DNA of 64,000 nucleotides from an uncultured Christensenella sp. (GTDB lineage: Bacteria > Bacillota_A > Clostridia > Christensenellales > Borkfalkiaceae). The stretch covers positions 62,001 to 126,000 of the forward strand of contig CAJTTC010000001.1 of the NCBI GenBank assembly GCA_910579295.1, read 5' to 3'. The notes under the pieces are model-generated. The model saw only the letters and a list, made by a program, of their open reading frames with translations, was not told the origin of the DNA and did not search any database. Below, in pieces: positions 53,347-61,644 of the stretch (its first letter is position 1; the number at the start of each line of letters is the position of its first letter). The translations under genes and the position numbers were made by a program.

Positions 53347-53577
53347 TTATTCGGAATGTCCTTTGACGTAATCAAGAAATTCGGGAGTTTTAGACCAATA
53401 CTTAATCCCCCTCTTGTTGCCGAACTGATAGTAAGCGCAGGGCTCGTGATAAATTTGCTTCAAGACGTACTTCTTTTCACCGTCGTCGGCAAGATAGGAA
53501 TATCCGCCCTTGCCCTTCCCCAATAGTTTAACTATATTAAACTCTTTATCGTTGACAACTAATTTCTTATTGTCCAT
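53347..53577 (-). pseudogene. Truncated protein-kinase-like gene (N-lobe only)
   Basis: 76 residues. Resembles the N-terminal lobe of a short Ser/Thr-kinase family in Firmicutes: KLLGKGKGGYSYLA (Gly-rich loop), VLKQIYHEPCAYY (invariant Lys). The catalytic loop (HxDxxxxN) and DFG are absent: after FGNK the sequence changes to a short unrelated-looking tail and stops. Probably a gene cut by deletion or frameshift. It could still be expressed as a short protein. Confidence 0.7.
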
Positions 53578-53730
53578 AATTACCTCTTGTAACGCTATGC
53601 CTTATTATAGCATAAATAAAACCGCATTTCAAGGGCTGTCGGGCAAGTTTTTACCCGTCCGTTATTTTATTCAAAAATGTCTTGCATAAGCGCTTTTAAA
53701 AGAGTATAATTTGATTAAGGGAGGAGCAAT

Positions 53731-54711
53731 ATGAAGAAGCGCATATTATTTTCGCTTGCAACTGTTTTTTGTTTACTGTTGACTGTCGTTTTTGCCGGAT
53801 GCAACATATTGTTCGGTGAAAACAATATATCTTCGGTGAGAGAGCGCGTAAATAAACGCCGTTACGAAATGTCCGAAACGTTTATCTCTGCATATAAAGA
53901 GAAAAACGCGGAGCCGATAAAAGCGTTAATGTGTCCTATGTCGCAAGAGCTCAGCGACCTTGACGGGCAAATAATAAATTCCTTTTCTTTTATGGAAGGC
54001 AATATAAAGTCTTACAAAATTTCGGGAGATATTGGCGGCGAAGGTTATTCAAATGACTATGGCACAGTAACCGAATACGACTATTACAACGATATTTACA
54101 TAACGACCGATACGGGTAGACAATATCGGCTTTGGTTTCACGACAGGTATATTACAGACGAACGCATTAAGGGTGTTACGCAATACGGCATAGCTGAAAA
54201 CGACAGGGAAGAAATTCAAAGAATACACGTCAGTTGCGGATGGACGTCGCCATACGACAGGGAATGCGGGGTTCTCTCGGCGCAAATAATAAAAGCGCTT
54301 GCAAGCGAAGACTCTGATACGCTTAAAACCTTACTCTGCCAACGCGCGGCAAACACGGAAAATATAGACCAAAAAATTCAAGCCGCTTTCAATCTGTTCA
54401 ATGGCAACCCGTTATTCACCGAACGCGAAGACGGAATTTACAGAACGTACGGTGAAGAGGATAAAGGATTCGATTGCCGTGTTTTGGGTTACGATTCGGA
54501 AAAAGATGACGACGGCAATGAAGTGGGTATTTGGGTTTTCGTTTTTATAAATGTAATTTATACGGATACGGGTAACAGATATTCTTTGGACTTTGCCGCA
54601 TACTTATCCAACGAAAATACCGATATTAAGGGCGTTTCTTCTGTTCAACTTGAAGACTTGGACAACGAAACTTCAGTCGTGTTCGGCGAATGGATACACG
54701 AAGAAGACTAA
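53731..54711 (+). CDS. Lipoprotein with two DUF5104-like repeats
   Basis: 326 residues; GGGAGG before ATG. Lipobox VFAGC at Cys about 25. Two repeats of about 130 residues share the pattern: helix with Ile-Lys-Ala-Leu (EPIKALMCPMSQ; DTLKTLLCQRAA), a following helix ending in GQIINSFSFMEG or QKIQAAFNLFNG, then beta strands with YRLWFHD / YSLDFAA. Resembles DUF5104 (NTF2-like) proteins. Role unknown. Confidence 0.75.
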   Translation: MKKRILFSLATVFCLLLTVVFAGCNILFGENNISSVRERVNKRRYEMSETFISAYKEKNAEPIKALMCPMSQELSDLDGQIINSFSFMEGNIKSYKISGDIGGEGYSNDYGTVTEYDYYNDIYITTDTGRQYRLWFHDRYITDERIKGVTQYGIAENDREEIQRIHVSCGWTSPYDRECGVLSAQIIKALASEDSDTLKTLLCQRAANTENIDQKIQAAFNLFNGNPLFTEREDGIYRTYGEEDKGFDCRVLGYDSEKDDDGNEVGIWVFVFINVIYTDTGNRYSLDFAAYLSNENTDIKGVSSVQLEDLDNETSVVFGEWIHEED

Positions 54712-54791
54712 TTCGTTTTCAATACAAAACAGAGGCGGATTAATCTGTTATCTGAATAACGTGCAAAAATAGTTTTTTTTCATAAATAGAA

Positions 54792-54831
54792 GGACGTAAG
54801 CCAAACATAGAGTTCAGCTTACGTCCTTTTT
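54792..54831. terminator. Hairpin after DUF5104 lipoprotein and tRNA-Ser
   Basis: 10-bp perfect stem GGACGTAAGC / GCTTACGTCC with T5 on the + strand; also downstream of the minus-strand tRNA-Ser. Confidence 0.85.
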
Positions 54832-54918
54832 GGCGCAGAGAGAGGGATTCGAACCCCCGGACAGTTGCCCGTCAACGGTTTTCAAGACCGCCGCATTCGA
54901 CCGCTCTGCCATCTCTGC
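54831..54918 (-). tRNA. tRNA-Ser (TGA)
   Basis: 88 nt on the minus strand with encoded CCA; acceptor GCAGAGA / TCTCTGC, long variable arm, anticodon loop CTTGAAA with TGA. Confidence 0.96.
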
Positions 54919-55094
54919 ATAAATTATGTCAACGCAGAGTATTTTAGCAAAAGACAGTGGCGGTTGTCAAGTTATTTTGCATATACTGAAAGATAATTGC
55001 TACGCGTGTTGTCGGCAAGCTTTTTTATAAATGTGTTGACGTGCGCTTAGCGGCGTTTATTTGTCATAAAATTAATGACAATATAATAAAACTC

Positions 55095-55123
55095 TTGACA
55101 ATAAATTTTAGAAAGACTATAAT
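55095..55123 (+). promoter_or_regulatory. Promoter of 170-residue membrane protein gene
   Basis: TTGACA (55095-55100), 17 bp, TATAAT (55118-55123), a consensus-perfect promoter. A related copy GACAATATAATAAAAC lies just before it. Confidence 0.88.
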
Positions 55124-55151
55124 AAATATATAAAAAACGAGGAGATATTTT

Positions 55152-55664
55152 ATGGGAAAATCAAAGAAGAAGATTGACGTGTTCAGCATAGTTATTTTCG
55201 CCGTGCTGGTACTCGCCGTCGTAATGGTAATCGTTGGCATTTGTATTGATTGGACGTCGACAACGACTACGTTGTTGGGACATGACAGCGTTTCGTCGAA
55301 CACGCTTGCCGATTGGTCGGAACTCAACGGGAAAACACAGGACGGAATTGACGGCTTCGGCGTTATGTCTGCGTTCGCGTACATAACTCTTGCGCTTACG
55401 GCGCTTACGGCAATCGTGTTTGTTGTTTCCAAGTTTGCTAACGTCAAGGTGTTAAAGTGGGCGCTTGTTGCCGTTTCCCTGTTGCTTGTAATCAGTGCGA
55501 TAGTTGCCATTGCCACGACTTTCAGCTTCGGCGGTAATTTGTCCAATAGCGATTTGGGTCAGATTGCTTCCGGCAAAACGGCTCCTGCGGCGGGCGCATG
55601 GCTGTTGACCGTTTTCGGAATACTCGGCGGTGCGGCAGGCGTTGTCGGCGCTCTTAAAAAATAA
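55152..55664 (+). CDS. Small four-TM membrane protein
   Basis: 170 residues, hydrophobic segments at about 10-32, 72-94, 100-122 and 143-165, basic N-terminus. No family recognised. Driven by a perfect promoter, so possibly strongly expressed. Confidence 0.65.
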   Translation: MGKSKKKIDVFSIVIFAVLVLAVVMVIVGICIDWTSTTTTLLGHDSVSSNTLADWSELNGKTQDGIDGFGVMSAFAYITLALTALTAIVFVVSKFANVKVLKWALVAVSLLLVISAIVAIATTFSFGGNLSNSDLGQIASGKTAPAAGAWLLTVFGILGGAAGVVGALKK

Positions 55665-55667
55665 TAA

Positions 55668-55714
55668 AACCTCAATTAAAAGGGACTGCCTTTACAGTAA
55701 TTCCCATAGGGAAT
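55668..55714 (+). repeat. 3'-end element, copy A
   Basis: Starts AACCTC 4 nt after the stop at 55664 and ends with the inverted repeat ATTCCC-ATA-GGGAAT (55700-55714), followed 27 nt later by a terminator hairpin. One of four copies (see B at 56569, C at 60791, D at 61534). Confidence 0.75.
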
Positions 55715-55741
55715 ATAATAAGACGCAAATAAAAAGGTTTA

Positions 55742-55766
55742 GGCATAGCGTTAAGCTGTGCCTTTT
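55742..55766 (+). terminator. Terminator after 170-residue membrane protein gene
   Basis: 8-bp stem GGCATAGC / GCTGTGCC (one G-T pair) with 5-nt loop and TTTT. Confidence 0.75.
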
Positions 55767-55888
55767 CTGTACTTTTTTTCGTGGACGAATTAGGCTACTC
55801 GTAGCCTAGTGAGATATAGATATGTTTTATATAGCACGCAAAATTCAATCGGTTGCGTTCTTTCATTTTTCGTGATATAATGATTGTA

Positions 55889-55905
55889 CGATAAACAGTA
55901 ATTTA
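55889..55905 (+). promoter_or_regulatory. Shared leader motif before DUF3592-like gene
   Basis: CGATAAACAGTAATTTA, identical to 39870-39886; the related CAGTAATTTAACGGAG occurs on the minus strand at 61407-61422. TATAAT lies at 55876-55881. Confidence 0.55.
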
Positions 55906-55917
55906 GCGGAGTAAGTT

Positions 55918-56454
55918 ATGAAAGATAAGTCTAACAAAAGAATTTCACCGCTCAGTATAAAGGGTATCATATTGTTTACAATCGTAAATTTAATTTTCAT
56001 ATTTATTGCTACTCTTATGTTTGTAAGCTATTCAGACTGCTTAAAAATTCAAAAGGCAATAGACGGTGGCGTTACGGTAGAAGCAGAAATAGTCTATCTT
56101 CAAAAACATAGCTTATCAAGAGGAACTTATAGCTTGATTTGTCGCTACGTTGACGAAAACGGAATAATATACGAATGCGCTTGCGGAACAGGAGATTACT
56201 ATGACTACACACAAACAGCGTTTGATGAACAACGCATAGGTGAAAAAGTCGAAATTTATATCGGCGAAGTAAGACACGGTAATAAAGGTGTTTGTTGGGC
56301 AGTAAGTTACGGTAAAGATGTAAACGCAAAAACACAGTTGGCTTGGGGAATAGTGTGTGTCTGCTTAATATTTGTTATGTTCGTGCTTTTATCGTTGTAT
56401 CTGCTATGCTTTTACGATAAGTTTCCTTTCACAAAACGAAAGAAATCAGAATAA
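55918..56454 (+). CDS. DUF3592-like two-TM membrane protein
   Basis: 178 residues. Transmembrane segments at about 17-37 and 140-165 flank a domain of about 100 residues with VTVEAEIVYLQK and YSLICRYVDENGIIYE, then GEKVEIYIGE, matching the DUF3592 pattern (beta sandwich between two TMs). Function unknown. GCGGAG precedes ATG. Confidence 0.7.
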   Translation: MKDKSNKRISPLSIKGIILFTIVNLIFIFIATLMFVSYSDCLKIQKAIDGGVTVEAEIVYLQKHSLSRGTYSLICRYVDENGIIYECACGTGDYYDYTQTAFDEQRIGEKVEIYIGEVRHGNKGVCWAVSYGKDVNAKTQLAWGIVCVCLIFVMFVLLSLYLLCFYDKFPFTKRKKSE

Positions 56455-56494
56455 GCTAAATTTTAATGTATTTTTCTAAAATAATGCGTATTTA

Positions 56495-56527
56495 AAAAGC
56501 TCTCGAACATATCGTTCGAGAGCTTTT
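56495..56527. terminator. Bidirectional terminator
   Basis: 13-bp perfect stem AAAAGCTCTCGAA / TTCGAGAGCTTTT, 7-nt loop. Serves the DUF3592-like gene (+) and read-through from the minus-strand gene past element B. Confidence 0.9.
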
Positions 56528-56568
56528 GTCCTCGCTTGAAAGTGCAACTCTAAAAAATTTAGTTTTTT

Positions 56569-56622
56569 ATTCCCTATGGGAATTGCGCATTAAGCCTTCT
56601 CCTTTTCTGCGGGGGGAAGGTT
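56569..56622 (-). repeat. 3'-end element, copy B
   Basis: On the minus strand AACCTTCC (from 56622) through a CCTTC/GAAGG hairpin to TTCCCATAGGGAA (56583-56569). Lies after the 629-residue membrane protein gene and its first terminator. Confidence 0.75.
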
Positions 56623-56654
56623 ATTTTTTTGCCGAGTTTGCTTCTCATAAAAAA

Positions 56655-56682
56655 ATCGGCGGCGGAAAATTCCGTCGCCGAT
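56655..56682. terminator. Terminator of 629-residue membrane protein gene
   Basis: 12-bp stem around ATCGGCGGCGGA with AAAT loop (one G-T pair), 15 nt after the minus-strand stop; minus side TTTTTTTATG. Confidence 0.85.
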
Positions 56683-56697
56683 TATGTTTTTGTTTAA

Positions 56698-58587
56698 TTA
56701 AAGGTTGCCGAGCTGTCTGTACATTTTGCTCATAAGCGCGTCGGAAACGATGTTGCGATATCTGTTGATATGAACGAATACCGCAGGGAAGAAGTCGGAG
56801 TTGTCCGCATCAATCACGTAATCGGGAACGCCCTTAACAACGCCCTTGCTCTTCTTGATGAATACTTCGACAAACTCAACCTTTTCGGTATCGGTAAGCG
56901 TATTCATAAATTCGTCGCTCGCGCCGCCATAGATATAGACGGTGGGAGCGGGTTCAGCGGGCTGCTGCTCCTCTACGGGAGCTATGGGGGCGGGATTATA
57001 CGCGCTGTTGTATTCATCGAGATACTCGTTGCTTAACGGTTGCTCGTAAACGGGCTCTTCATAACCGTTCTGACCGTAACCGTTGTCGGCGTAAGCGTTG
57101 GGAGCGTATTCGTTCCCGTAATCGGGTTGCTGATAGCTCTGGTCGACAGGCTGACTGTAATCGGGTTGCCGGTAGTTTTGATCAACGGGCTGATCGTAAC
57201 CCGTCTCCTCATAGACGGGCTGGTCGTATACGGGCTGTTGAATAGCCTCCGTATATTCCGCCGCGGGAGCGGGCTCGCCGTAAACGGGGGTCTCGCTGTA
57301 AGCGACCGTGTCGTCAACAGGGATAACGAAGTCGGGGTCGCCGATAACGAAATCGTTCTGTCCTCCCGTAGCGGGCGCGGGCTGACCTTTCTTTACTCTT
57401 GCGTTGTCGCACGCCGTTCTTGCCGCCGCGTTGATAATTTCTATAAACAGAATTGCTTCAAGCAGATAGAGGTAGAGTCCTGCGGTTATGCCGTCGATAA
57501 AGAACGAAAGCGCGATTATGCCGCCGCCGAATAAGAACGTAAGAATATATCTTACAAGCGCGTACGTGTTCGAGCCTCTGTTGGCGCAAGGTACACGCTT
57601 GTTGTTGTATTTCTTGCCCGTGCCGAGCCCGATAATGTCAACAATAAGGTTGAGTACGGTGAACAGCGAAACGAGAATGAGCAACACGTAAACGACTATC
57701 GTCATAGGATCGGAGCTGAATATCGGAGCGTAGAGCTCTTTTATCGATACAAGAATATTGATGCCGTCGACGCCGAGTTCGCTTAAATTGAGGTCGCTGC
57801 CCAATCCGATAATGAAGCCGAGCTTGTCGCCGCTCTTAATCAGCTGTGAGAGCTCTATGAGATAAGGTTTGAGCGCGTTAATAAACAGCGTGACGTCTAA
57901 AATTGCCATGACGCCGAGAGCCGAAAGCAGAACGGCAAAGGTCTTTGAAACGCCTATGCTACCCTTGGAGGTGATAGACTGGATAATACCCATCAACAGC
58001 GCGCCGCCGAAGGGGATTAAGAAGTTGTAGTCCGTCCACGTCAGCGTGCCTTTGTTTACAAGTCCGTACGTCTTGAAGCCGATATAGCAGGCGGTGACGA
58101 TTATGGTAAGCACTTCCGCCGCAAGCGCGCAGTTGGCGCTTGTGTTTTTCTTTTTACTGCCGAGGAATACGGGAATGCACATTAACAGTGCAAACACGCA
58201 AACTACCGCGTACAGAACGCCGACGAGCGAAATGAAGAAATCGACGAGAGTATCGCAAGGGTATGCCAGGAACCAACCCGTAGGCGCGGGCAATACGGTC
58301 TTCTTTGCAATAAACTCGCACACGTTATTGAACATAGCGGGAATGTATTGCAGCATCATTCTTTGGGTCACTACACTGCCCGTGCCCTCGGACACGCAGT
58401 TAAAAAGCGGAACGAGCAAACCAGCAAGAAGGCAGAGAACGGTGATGAAATAGGTGGTCGTAATGATGACCTTTTTCGTCTTGTTCTTGCTTTTTTCTTT
58501 GGCCTTCTGCTCCTTGTCCCTCTTTTTCTTTTCTGCCGCGGACAATTCCGTCGCTTCGAGCTCCTCAGTTGTTACGTTTTCGTCCAT
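56698..58587 (-). CDS. Large membrane protein with Tyr/Pro/Gln-rich tail
   Basis: 629 residues. Lys/Glu-rich N-terminus (about 15-38), about 9-10 transmembrane segments between 40 and 395, then a low-complexity region (about 420-555) of YDQPVDQ-, QPDYSQPVDQSY- and NGYEEPVYEQP-like units and a C-terminal domain of about 60 residues (TDTEKVEFVEVFIKKSKG) that could be a small helical binding module. No named family. A scaffold or regulator with a flexible cytoplasmic tail is plausible. Confidence 0.6.
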   Translation of the reverse strand: MDENVTTEELEATELSAAEKKKRDKEQKAKEKSKNKTKKVIITTTYFITVLCLLAGLLVPLFNCVSEGTGSVVTQRMMLQYIPAMFNNVCEFIAKKTVLPAPTGWFLAYPCDTLVDFFISLVGVLYAVVCVFALLMCIPVFLGSKKKNTSANCALAAEVLTIIVTACYIGFKTYGLVNKGTLTWTDYNFLIPFGGALLMGIIQSITSKGSIGVSKTFAVLLSALGVMAILDVTLFINALKPYLIELSQLIKSGDKLGFIIGLGSDLNLSELGVDGINILVSIKELYAPIFSSDPMTIVVYVLLILVSLFTVLNLIVDIIGLGTGKKYNNKRVPCANRGSNTYALVRYILTFLFGGGIIALSFFIDGITAGLYLYLLEAILFIEIINAAARTACDNARVKKGQPAPATGGQNDFVIGDPDFVIPVDDTVAYSETPVYGEPAPAAEYTEAIQQPVYDQPVYEETGYDQPVDQNYRQPDYSQPVDQSYQQPDYGNEYAPNAYADNGYGQNGYEEPVYEQPLSNEYLDEYNSAYNPAPIAPVEEQQPAEPAPTVYIYGGASDEFMNTLTDTEKVEFVEVFIKKSKGVVKGVPDYVIDADNSDFFPAVFVHINRYRNIVSDALMSKMYRQLGNL

Positions 58588-58652
58588 AAGAATATCTCCA
58601 TAGGTTTATGCGCTTAATAGCGCCCGTAAACCAAAATTTCTAGCTTTATATA

Positions 58653-58681
58653 ATTGTAATACAAATGCAAGCGTATGTCAA
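58653..58681 (-). promoter_or_regulatory. Promoter of 629-residue membrane protein gene
   Basis: Minus strand: TTGACA (58676-58681), 17 bp, TACAAT (58653-58658). Confidence 0.7.
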
Positions 58682-58987
58682 GGCGTATAATGGTAATTTG
58701 TTCTAATTTTTTAATTCGCCGCCGTTATTCTGCGCAATAATCAAACGACTTTTTCGGCGATTGCCGGTTAAATCGCTTCCACGCCGCTTTAAACGGCGTC
58801 ATACCGAAAGCAGGTTACCGTCGTTTTTGCGTTGATTGGCGCATATTGGCGGGGCAATTGAATTTTTTGCCACCGTATAAGCGGCGCGAAAGGCTTAAAA
58901 AAGCGCGCGGTTGGCAACACGTAAAAGCTCGCGCACTATAAGTTTTGACATTTTGTCCGATTTAAATTCATTTTTATTGCTCAGCGG
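58682..58987. other. Intergenic space without recognisable gene
   Basis: About 300 bp with A/T-rich and G+C-rich patches, some GCGC- and GCGGC-rich inverted stretches, but no convincing frame, RNA family or riboswitch seen. Confidence 0.5.
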
Positions 58988-59016
58988 TTGAAAATTTTGA
59001 AAAAAGAGTATATAAT
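58988..59016 (+). promoter_or_regulatory. Promoter of PucR-type HTH / S41 protease genes
   Basis: TTGAAA (58988-58993), 17 bp, TATAAT (59011-59016). Confidence 0.75.
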
Positions 59017-59091
59017 AATGATAGCGGCAGATAGAAACGCGCCCTGTTAAAGCCTTGCGCGGCGGCTCTTTTTGCCTATTGGAGCGGTAAT

Positions 59092-59442
59092 ATGCTGAAA
59101 CAAAACGAAAAATTATCGGGCGGAATGTTGCTGTCGGAATTGCTCGACGACGCGGTAAACCGCCGCGTGCCCGAGCTTCCCGCAGGCGCGGAGCTGTCCG
59201 CATATGCGAAGGCGTTCGCAGACGAGGACCTTGTAAAGACGTGCTTCTGTCTGTTTGAAAACGACCTGAACGTCAGCCGCGCGGCGGGGGAACTGTATAT
59301 GCATAGAAATACGCTCATTTACCGCATAGCAAAGCTGAAAAGGCTGACGGGGCTCGACGTATGCAGATTTGCCGACGCCGTTACATTTATTATATTATAC
59401 CGCAGTTATTGCGGGAGGGAAGGAGCAAATGAAAGAAAATAA
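59092..59442 (+). CDS. Stand-alone PucR/CdaR-type C-terminal HTH protein
   Basis: 116 residues; GGAGCG before ATG. Residues about 50-108 match the PucR C-terminal helix-turn-helix: FENDLNVSRAAGELYMHRNT then YRIAKLKRLTGLDV. The upstream sensory and GGDEF-like parts of full-length members are absent, and no relic of them was seen, so this is a minimal DNA-binding member. The S41 gene starts 14 nt before its stop, so it probably controls its own operon. Confidence 0.75.
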   Translation: MLKQNEKLSGGMLLSELLDDAVNRRVPELPAGAELSAYAKAFADEDLVKTCFCLFENDLNVSRAAGELYMHRNTLIYRIAKLKRLTGLDVCRFADAVTFIILYRSYCGREGANERK

Positions 59443-60772
59443 AACTACGAGAATTGCCGTTACGGTTATAGTGGCGGTGGCGATTGCTGTGGCGTCGTTT
59501 TTCGGCGGGTTTCTTACAAGCAGGCTTACGCGCAAGAGCGAGGTCGCTTCGTACGAATGGGCTATTAAAACAGTTCAGCAGTACTATTACGAAGATATTC
59601 CTACTCAGGATATCCTCAACGGTTCGTTAAAGGGCTTTGCCGCGCTCTGTCTCGACAGATATTCCGCATACTATACCGCCGAGGAATACGCCGAACTTTT
59701 AAATACCGGCAGCGGCAATATGAGCGGCGTGGGCGTTGCGTATATGTACTTGTCCGAAGGCGTGCACCCTCAGGGAAAGAGCGGCGCATTGGTAGAGTTG
59801 GTTGTCGGCAATTCGCCCGCATATTACGGCGGACTTCAGGCGGGTGAGTTTATGACGGCTGTATACGACTCCGAAAAGAGGGTGGAGATTACCTCCGCCG
59901 ATGCGTTTTCCGACTTTGTAGACGGCAAGGATACGGGCGAAAAATTCACGATTGTAACCGACCTGGGCGAGCACGAGGTTTCCAAGGAGGCGTACCGCGC
60001 AACCTATTGCACAATGGCTACAAACAGCGCGCGGTGGAACGTGACGTACAGCGGCAACCAAATGCAGATAGTCGAGAGCGAGGGCGGAATAAGTTATCTG
60101 CCCGACGGCGCGGCGTATCTGAAACTCGACCAATTCTATGGCGACGCGGCTGACGAAATGGCGGCGCTCATTGAAAAATACAACGCCGAAAACTGCACCT
60201 CGCTCATACTCGATTTGCGCGGAAACGGCGGCGGATACGTCGATGTAATGTGCGATATGTCCGACATATATACGGGGCAATTGCAAAATCGCAACCGCAT
60301 TGCAATGCAGGCTATATATAAGGATGGTTCAAGGGAAACGTTTACGGTGAACGATAAGTATTCGGCTAAATCCGAGCTTGCGGCGGGTACTAAAATCAGC
60401 GTGCTTGCGGACAACGGAACGGCGAGCGCGTCCGAGGCGCTTATAGGCGTGCTGATAGACAACGGGGTTATAAGCTACGGCGATATCTATCTCTCCGACT
60501 TCTCCGACGTGTATTTAAAAGTGACGGGCACGGCTGAAAAGAACTGCCGCTCGTACGGTAAGGGTATAATGCAGACAACGTTCGTGCACCCCTTCACGCA
60601 CGAGGCGTTAAAGCTTACCACGGCGCGCATCTATTGGCCCAAGGGCGAAACGTGCATACACGACGTGGGGCTGACTACCGCAGTCGGCTGTAAGACGGTT
60701 AAGACGGAATGGAGCGTAACGTACGGAGATACACAGCTTGAAAAAGCCGCCGCCGCCATTTACGGAAATTAA
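59429..60772 (+). CDS. C-terminal processing protease (S41, CtpA-like)
   Basis: 448 residues; ATG 59429 with AAGGAGC. Signal anchor about 9-30. PDZ domain about 105-185 (GVGVAYMYLSE...GGLQAGEFM), then S41 core with LDLRGNGGG (about 265), the nucleophile serine in NGTASASEAL (about 329-338) and the general-base lysine in SYGKGIMQ (about 373-380). Cleaves extracytoplasmic proteins near their C-terminus. Translationally coupled to the HTH gene. Confidence 0.92.
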   Translation: MKENKTTRIAVTVIVAVAIAVASFFGGFLTSRLTRKSEVASYEWAIKTVQQYYYEDIPTQDILNGSLKGFAALCLDRYSAYYTAEEYAELLNTGSGNMSGVGVAYMYLSEGVHPQGKSGALVELVVGNSPAYYGGLQAGEFMTAVYDSEKRVEITSADAFSDFVDGKDTGEKFTIVTDLGEHEVSKEAYRATYCTMATNSARWNVTYSGNQMQIVESEGGISYLPDGAAYLKLDQFYGDAADEMAALIEKYNAENCTSLILDLRGNGGGYVDVMCDMSDIYTGQLQNRNRIAMQAIYKDGSRETFTVNDKYSAKSELAAGTKISVLADNGTASASEALIGVLIDNGVISYGDIYLSDFSDVYLKVTGTAEKNCRSYGKGIMQTTFVHPFTHEALKLTTARIYWPKGETCIHDVGLTTAVGCKTVKTEWSVTYGDTQLEKAAAAIYGN

Positions 60773-60790
60773 AATTTAACCGAAAATAAC

Positions 60791-60826
60791 AACCTCTCCC
60801 GGATAAACGCACTTCCCATTGGGAAT
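60791..60826 (+). repeat. 3'-end element, copy C
   Basis: Begins AACCTCTCCC 19 nt after the S41 stop and ends TTCCCATTGGGAAT (60813-60826), 17 nt before a hairpin. Confidence 0.75.
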
Positions 60827-60843
60827 AAAAAACGAATAACAAT

Positions 60844-60878
60844 AAAGAACTCTCAAACAATTTGTTCGAGAGTTCTTT
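60844..60878. terminator. Bidirectional terminator between S41 and lipoprotein genes
   Basis: Stem AAAGAACTCTC / GAGAGTTCTTT (11 bp) with inner AACAA/TTGTT pairing. Confidence 0.85.
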
Positions 60879-60909
60879 ATGTTTGTAATTAATTAAGCTA
60901 AATTGAAAT

Positions 60910-61395
60910 TTAGTTGTTGCTATCGACGTGCGGCTCGTCAAATAATATTTTCAAGTCTATGACTTTGCAATCATATCCAACAATCTTTAACCTATTTAGT
61001 CCATTAGTTAAAGAAACGATTTTTGTCGTTGTCAGTTCATTGGAATTGTTTTGTAAACGTTCTATTAAGACGGTTATGTCATTATTGCTATCAATAAATA
61101 CAACTTTTGCATTTCCGCTTTTAATATTCAAATCGATTTGTATTTCTATCTCTGCGCTATCTTCAAGCGTCTTCTCCCATAAAGTTTCGCGCCCGTCAAA
61201 TCGTGAAGCATTAAGTGAATAGCCGCCTTCTATGGGATTAAATACCGAATTACTCTTTGCGTAGCGGTCTGCAATTTGTACTATTTTTTCGTCGTCATTA
61301 TATTCCTGTTTAGCAAATTCATTACCGCAACCCGTAAAACCGATAGTAACACACAGAATTAAGCTAAACACGATACTTGTAAATGCTCTTTTCAT
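60910..61395 (-). CDS. Small lipoprotein of unknown function
   Basis: 161 residues from ATG 61395 (upstream TTG lies too close to GGAG). Lipobox GFTGC at Cys about 20. The mature part has alternating beta strands (EIEIQIDLNIKSGNAKVVFI) resembling a small beta-sandwich. Leader on the minus strand contains CAGTAATTTAACGGAG (61407-61422) and TATAAT (61437-61442), shared with two other genes. Confidence 0.7.
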   Translation of the reverse strand: MKRAFTSIVFSLILCVTIGFTGCGNEFAKQEYNDDEKIVQIADRYAKSNSVFNPIEGGYSLNASRFDGRETLWEKTLEDSAEIEIQIDLNIKSGNAKVVFIDSNNDITVLIERLQNNSNELTTTKIVSLTNGLNRLKIVGYDCKVIDLKILFDEPHVDSNN

Positions 61396-61406
61396 AGAAG
61401 TCAATT

Positions 61407-61442
61407 CTCCGTTAAATTACTGCTTAACGCTCTGTTATTATA
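61407..61442 (-). promoter_or_regulatory. Shared leader/promoter of small lipoprotein
   Basis: Minus strand: TATAAT (61437-61442), then CAGTAATTTAACGGAG (61422-61407) including the ribosome binding site. Compare 39870-39886 and 55889-55905. Confidence 0.5.
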
Positions 61443-61471
61443 CAACAATCAATTTAAAATGTAAAGCTAAA

Positions 61472-61504
61472 GCGCACTTGCCTTGCTTGCAAGGTATAGT
61501 GCGC
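61472..61504 (-). terminator. Terminator of minDE pair
   Basis: Two stacked 6-bp stems GCGCAC/GTGCGC and CCTTGC/GCAAGG; minus side TTTAGCTTTACATTTT. Confidence 0.7.
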
Positions 61505-61533
61505 CTATACGTATATTCTGTTCCTGTGGTAAA

Positions 61534-61570
61534 ATTCCCTATGGGAACTACGGATAGTACGGGAGAGGTT
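61534..61570 (-). repeat. 3'-end element, copy D
   Basis: Minus strand: AACCTCTCCC (from 61570) to TTCCCATAGGGAAT (61548-61534), 75 nt after the minE stop and 29 nt before the terminator hairpin. Confidence 0.75.
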
Positions 61571-61644
61571 GTTTTTATATTGAACGTAATTTTATAAGCG
61601 ACGGCGCAAAAGCTTTCGCGTAATCGGCTATCGCGATATTCGGT

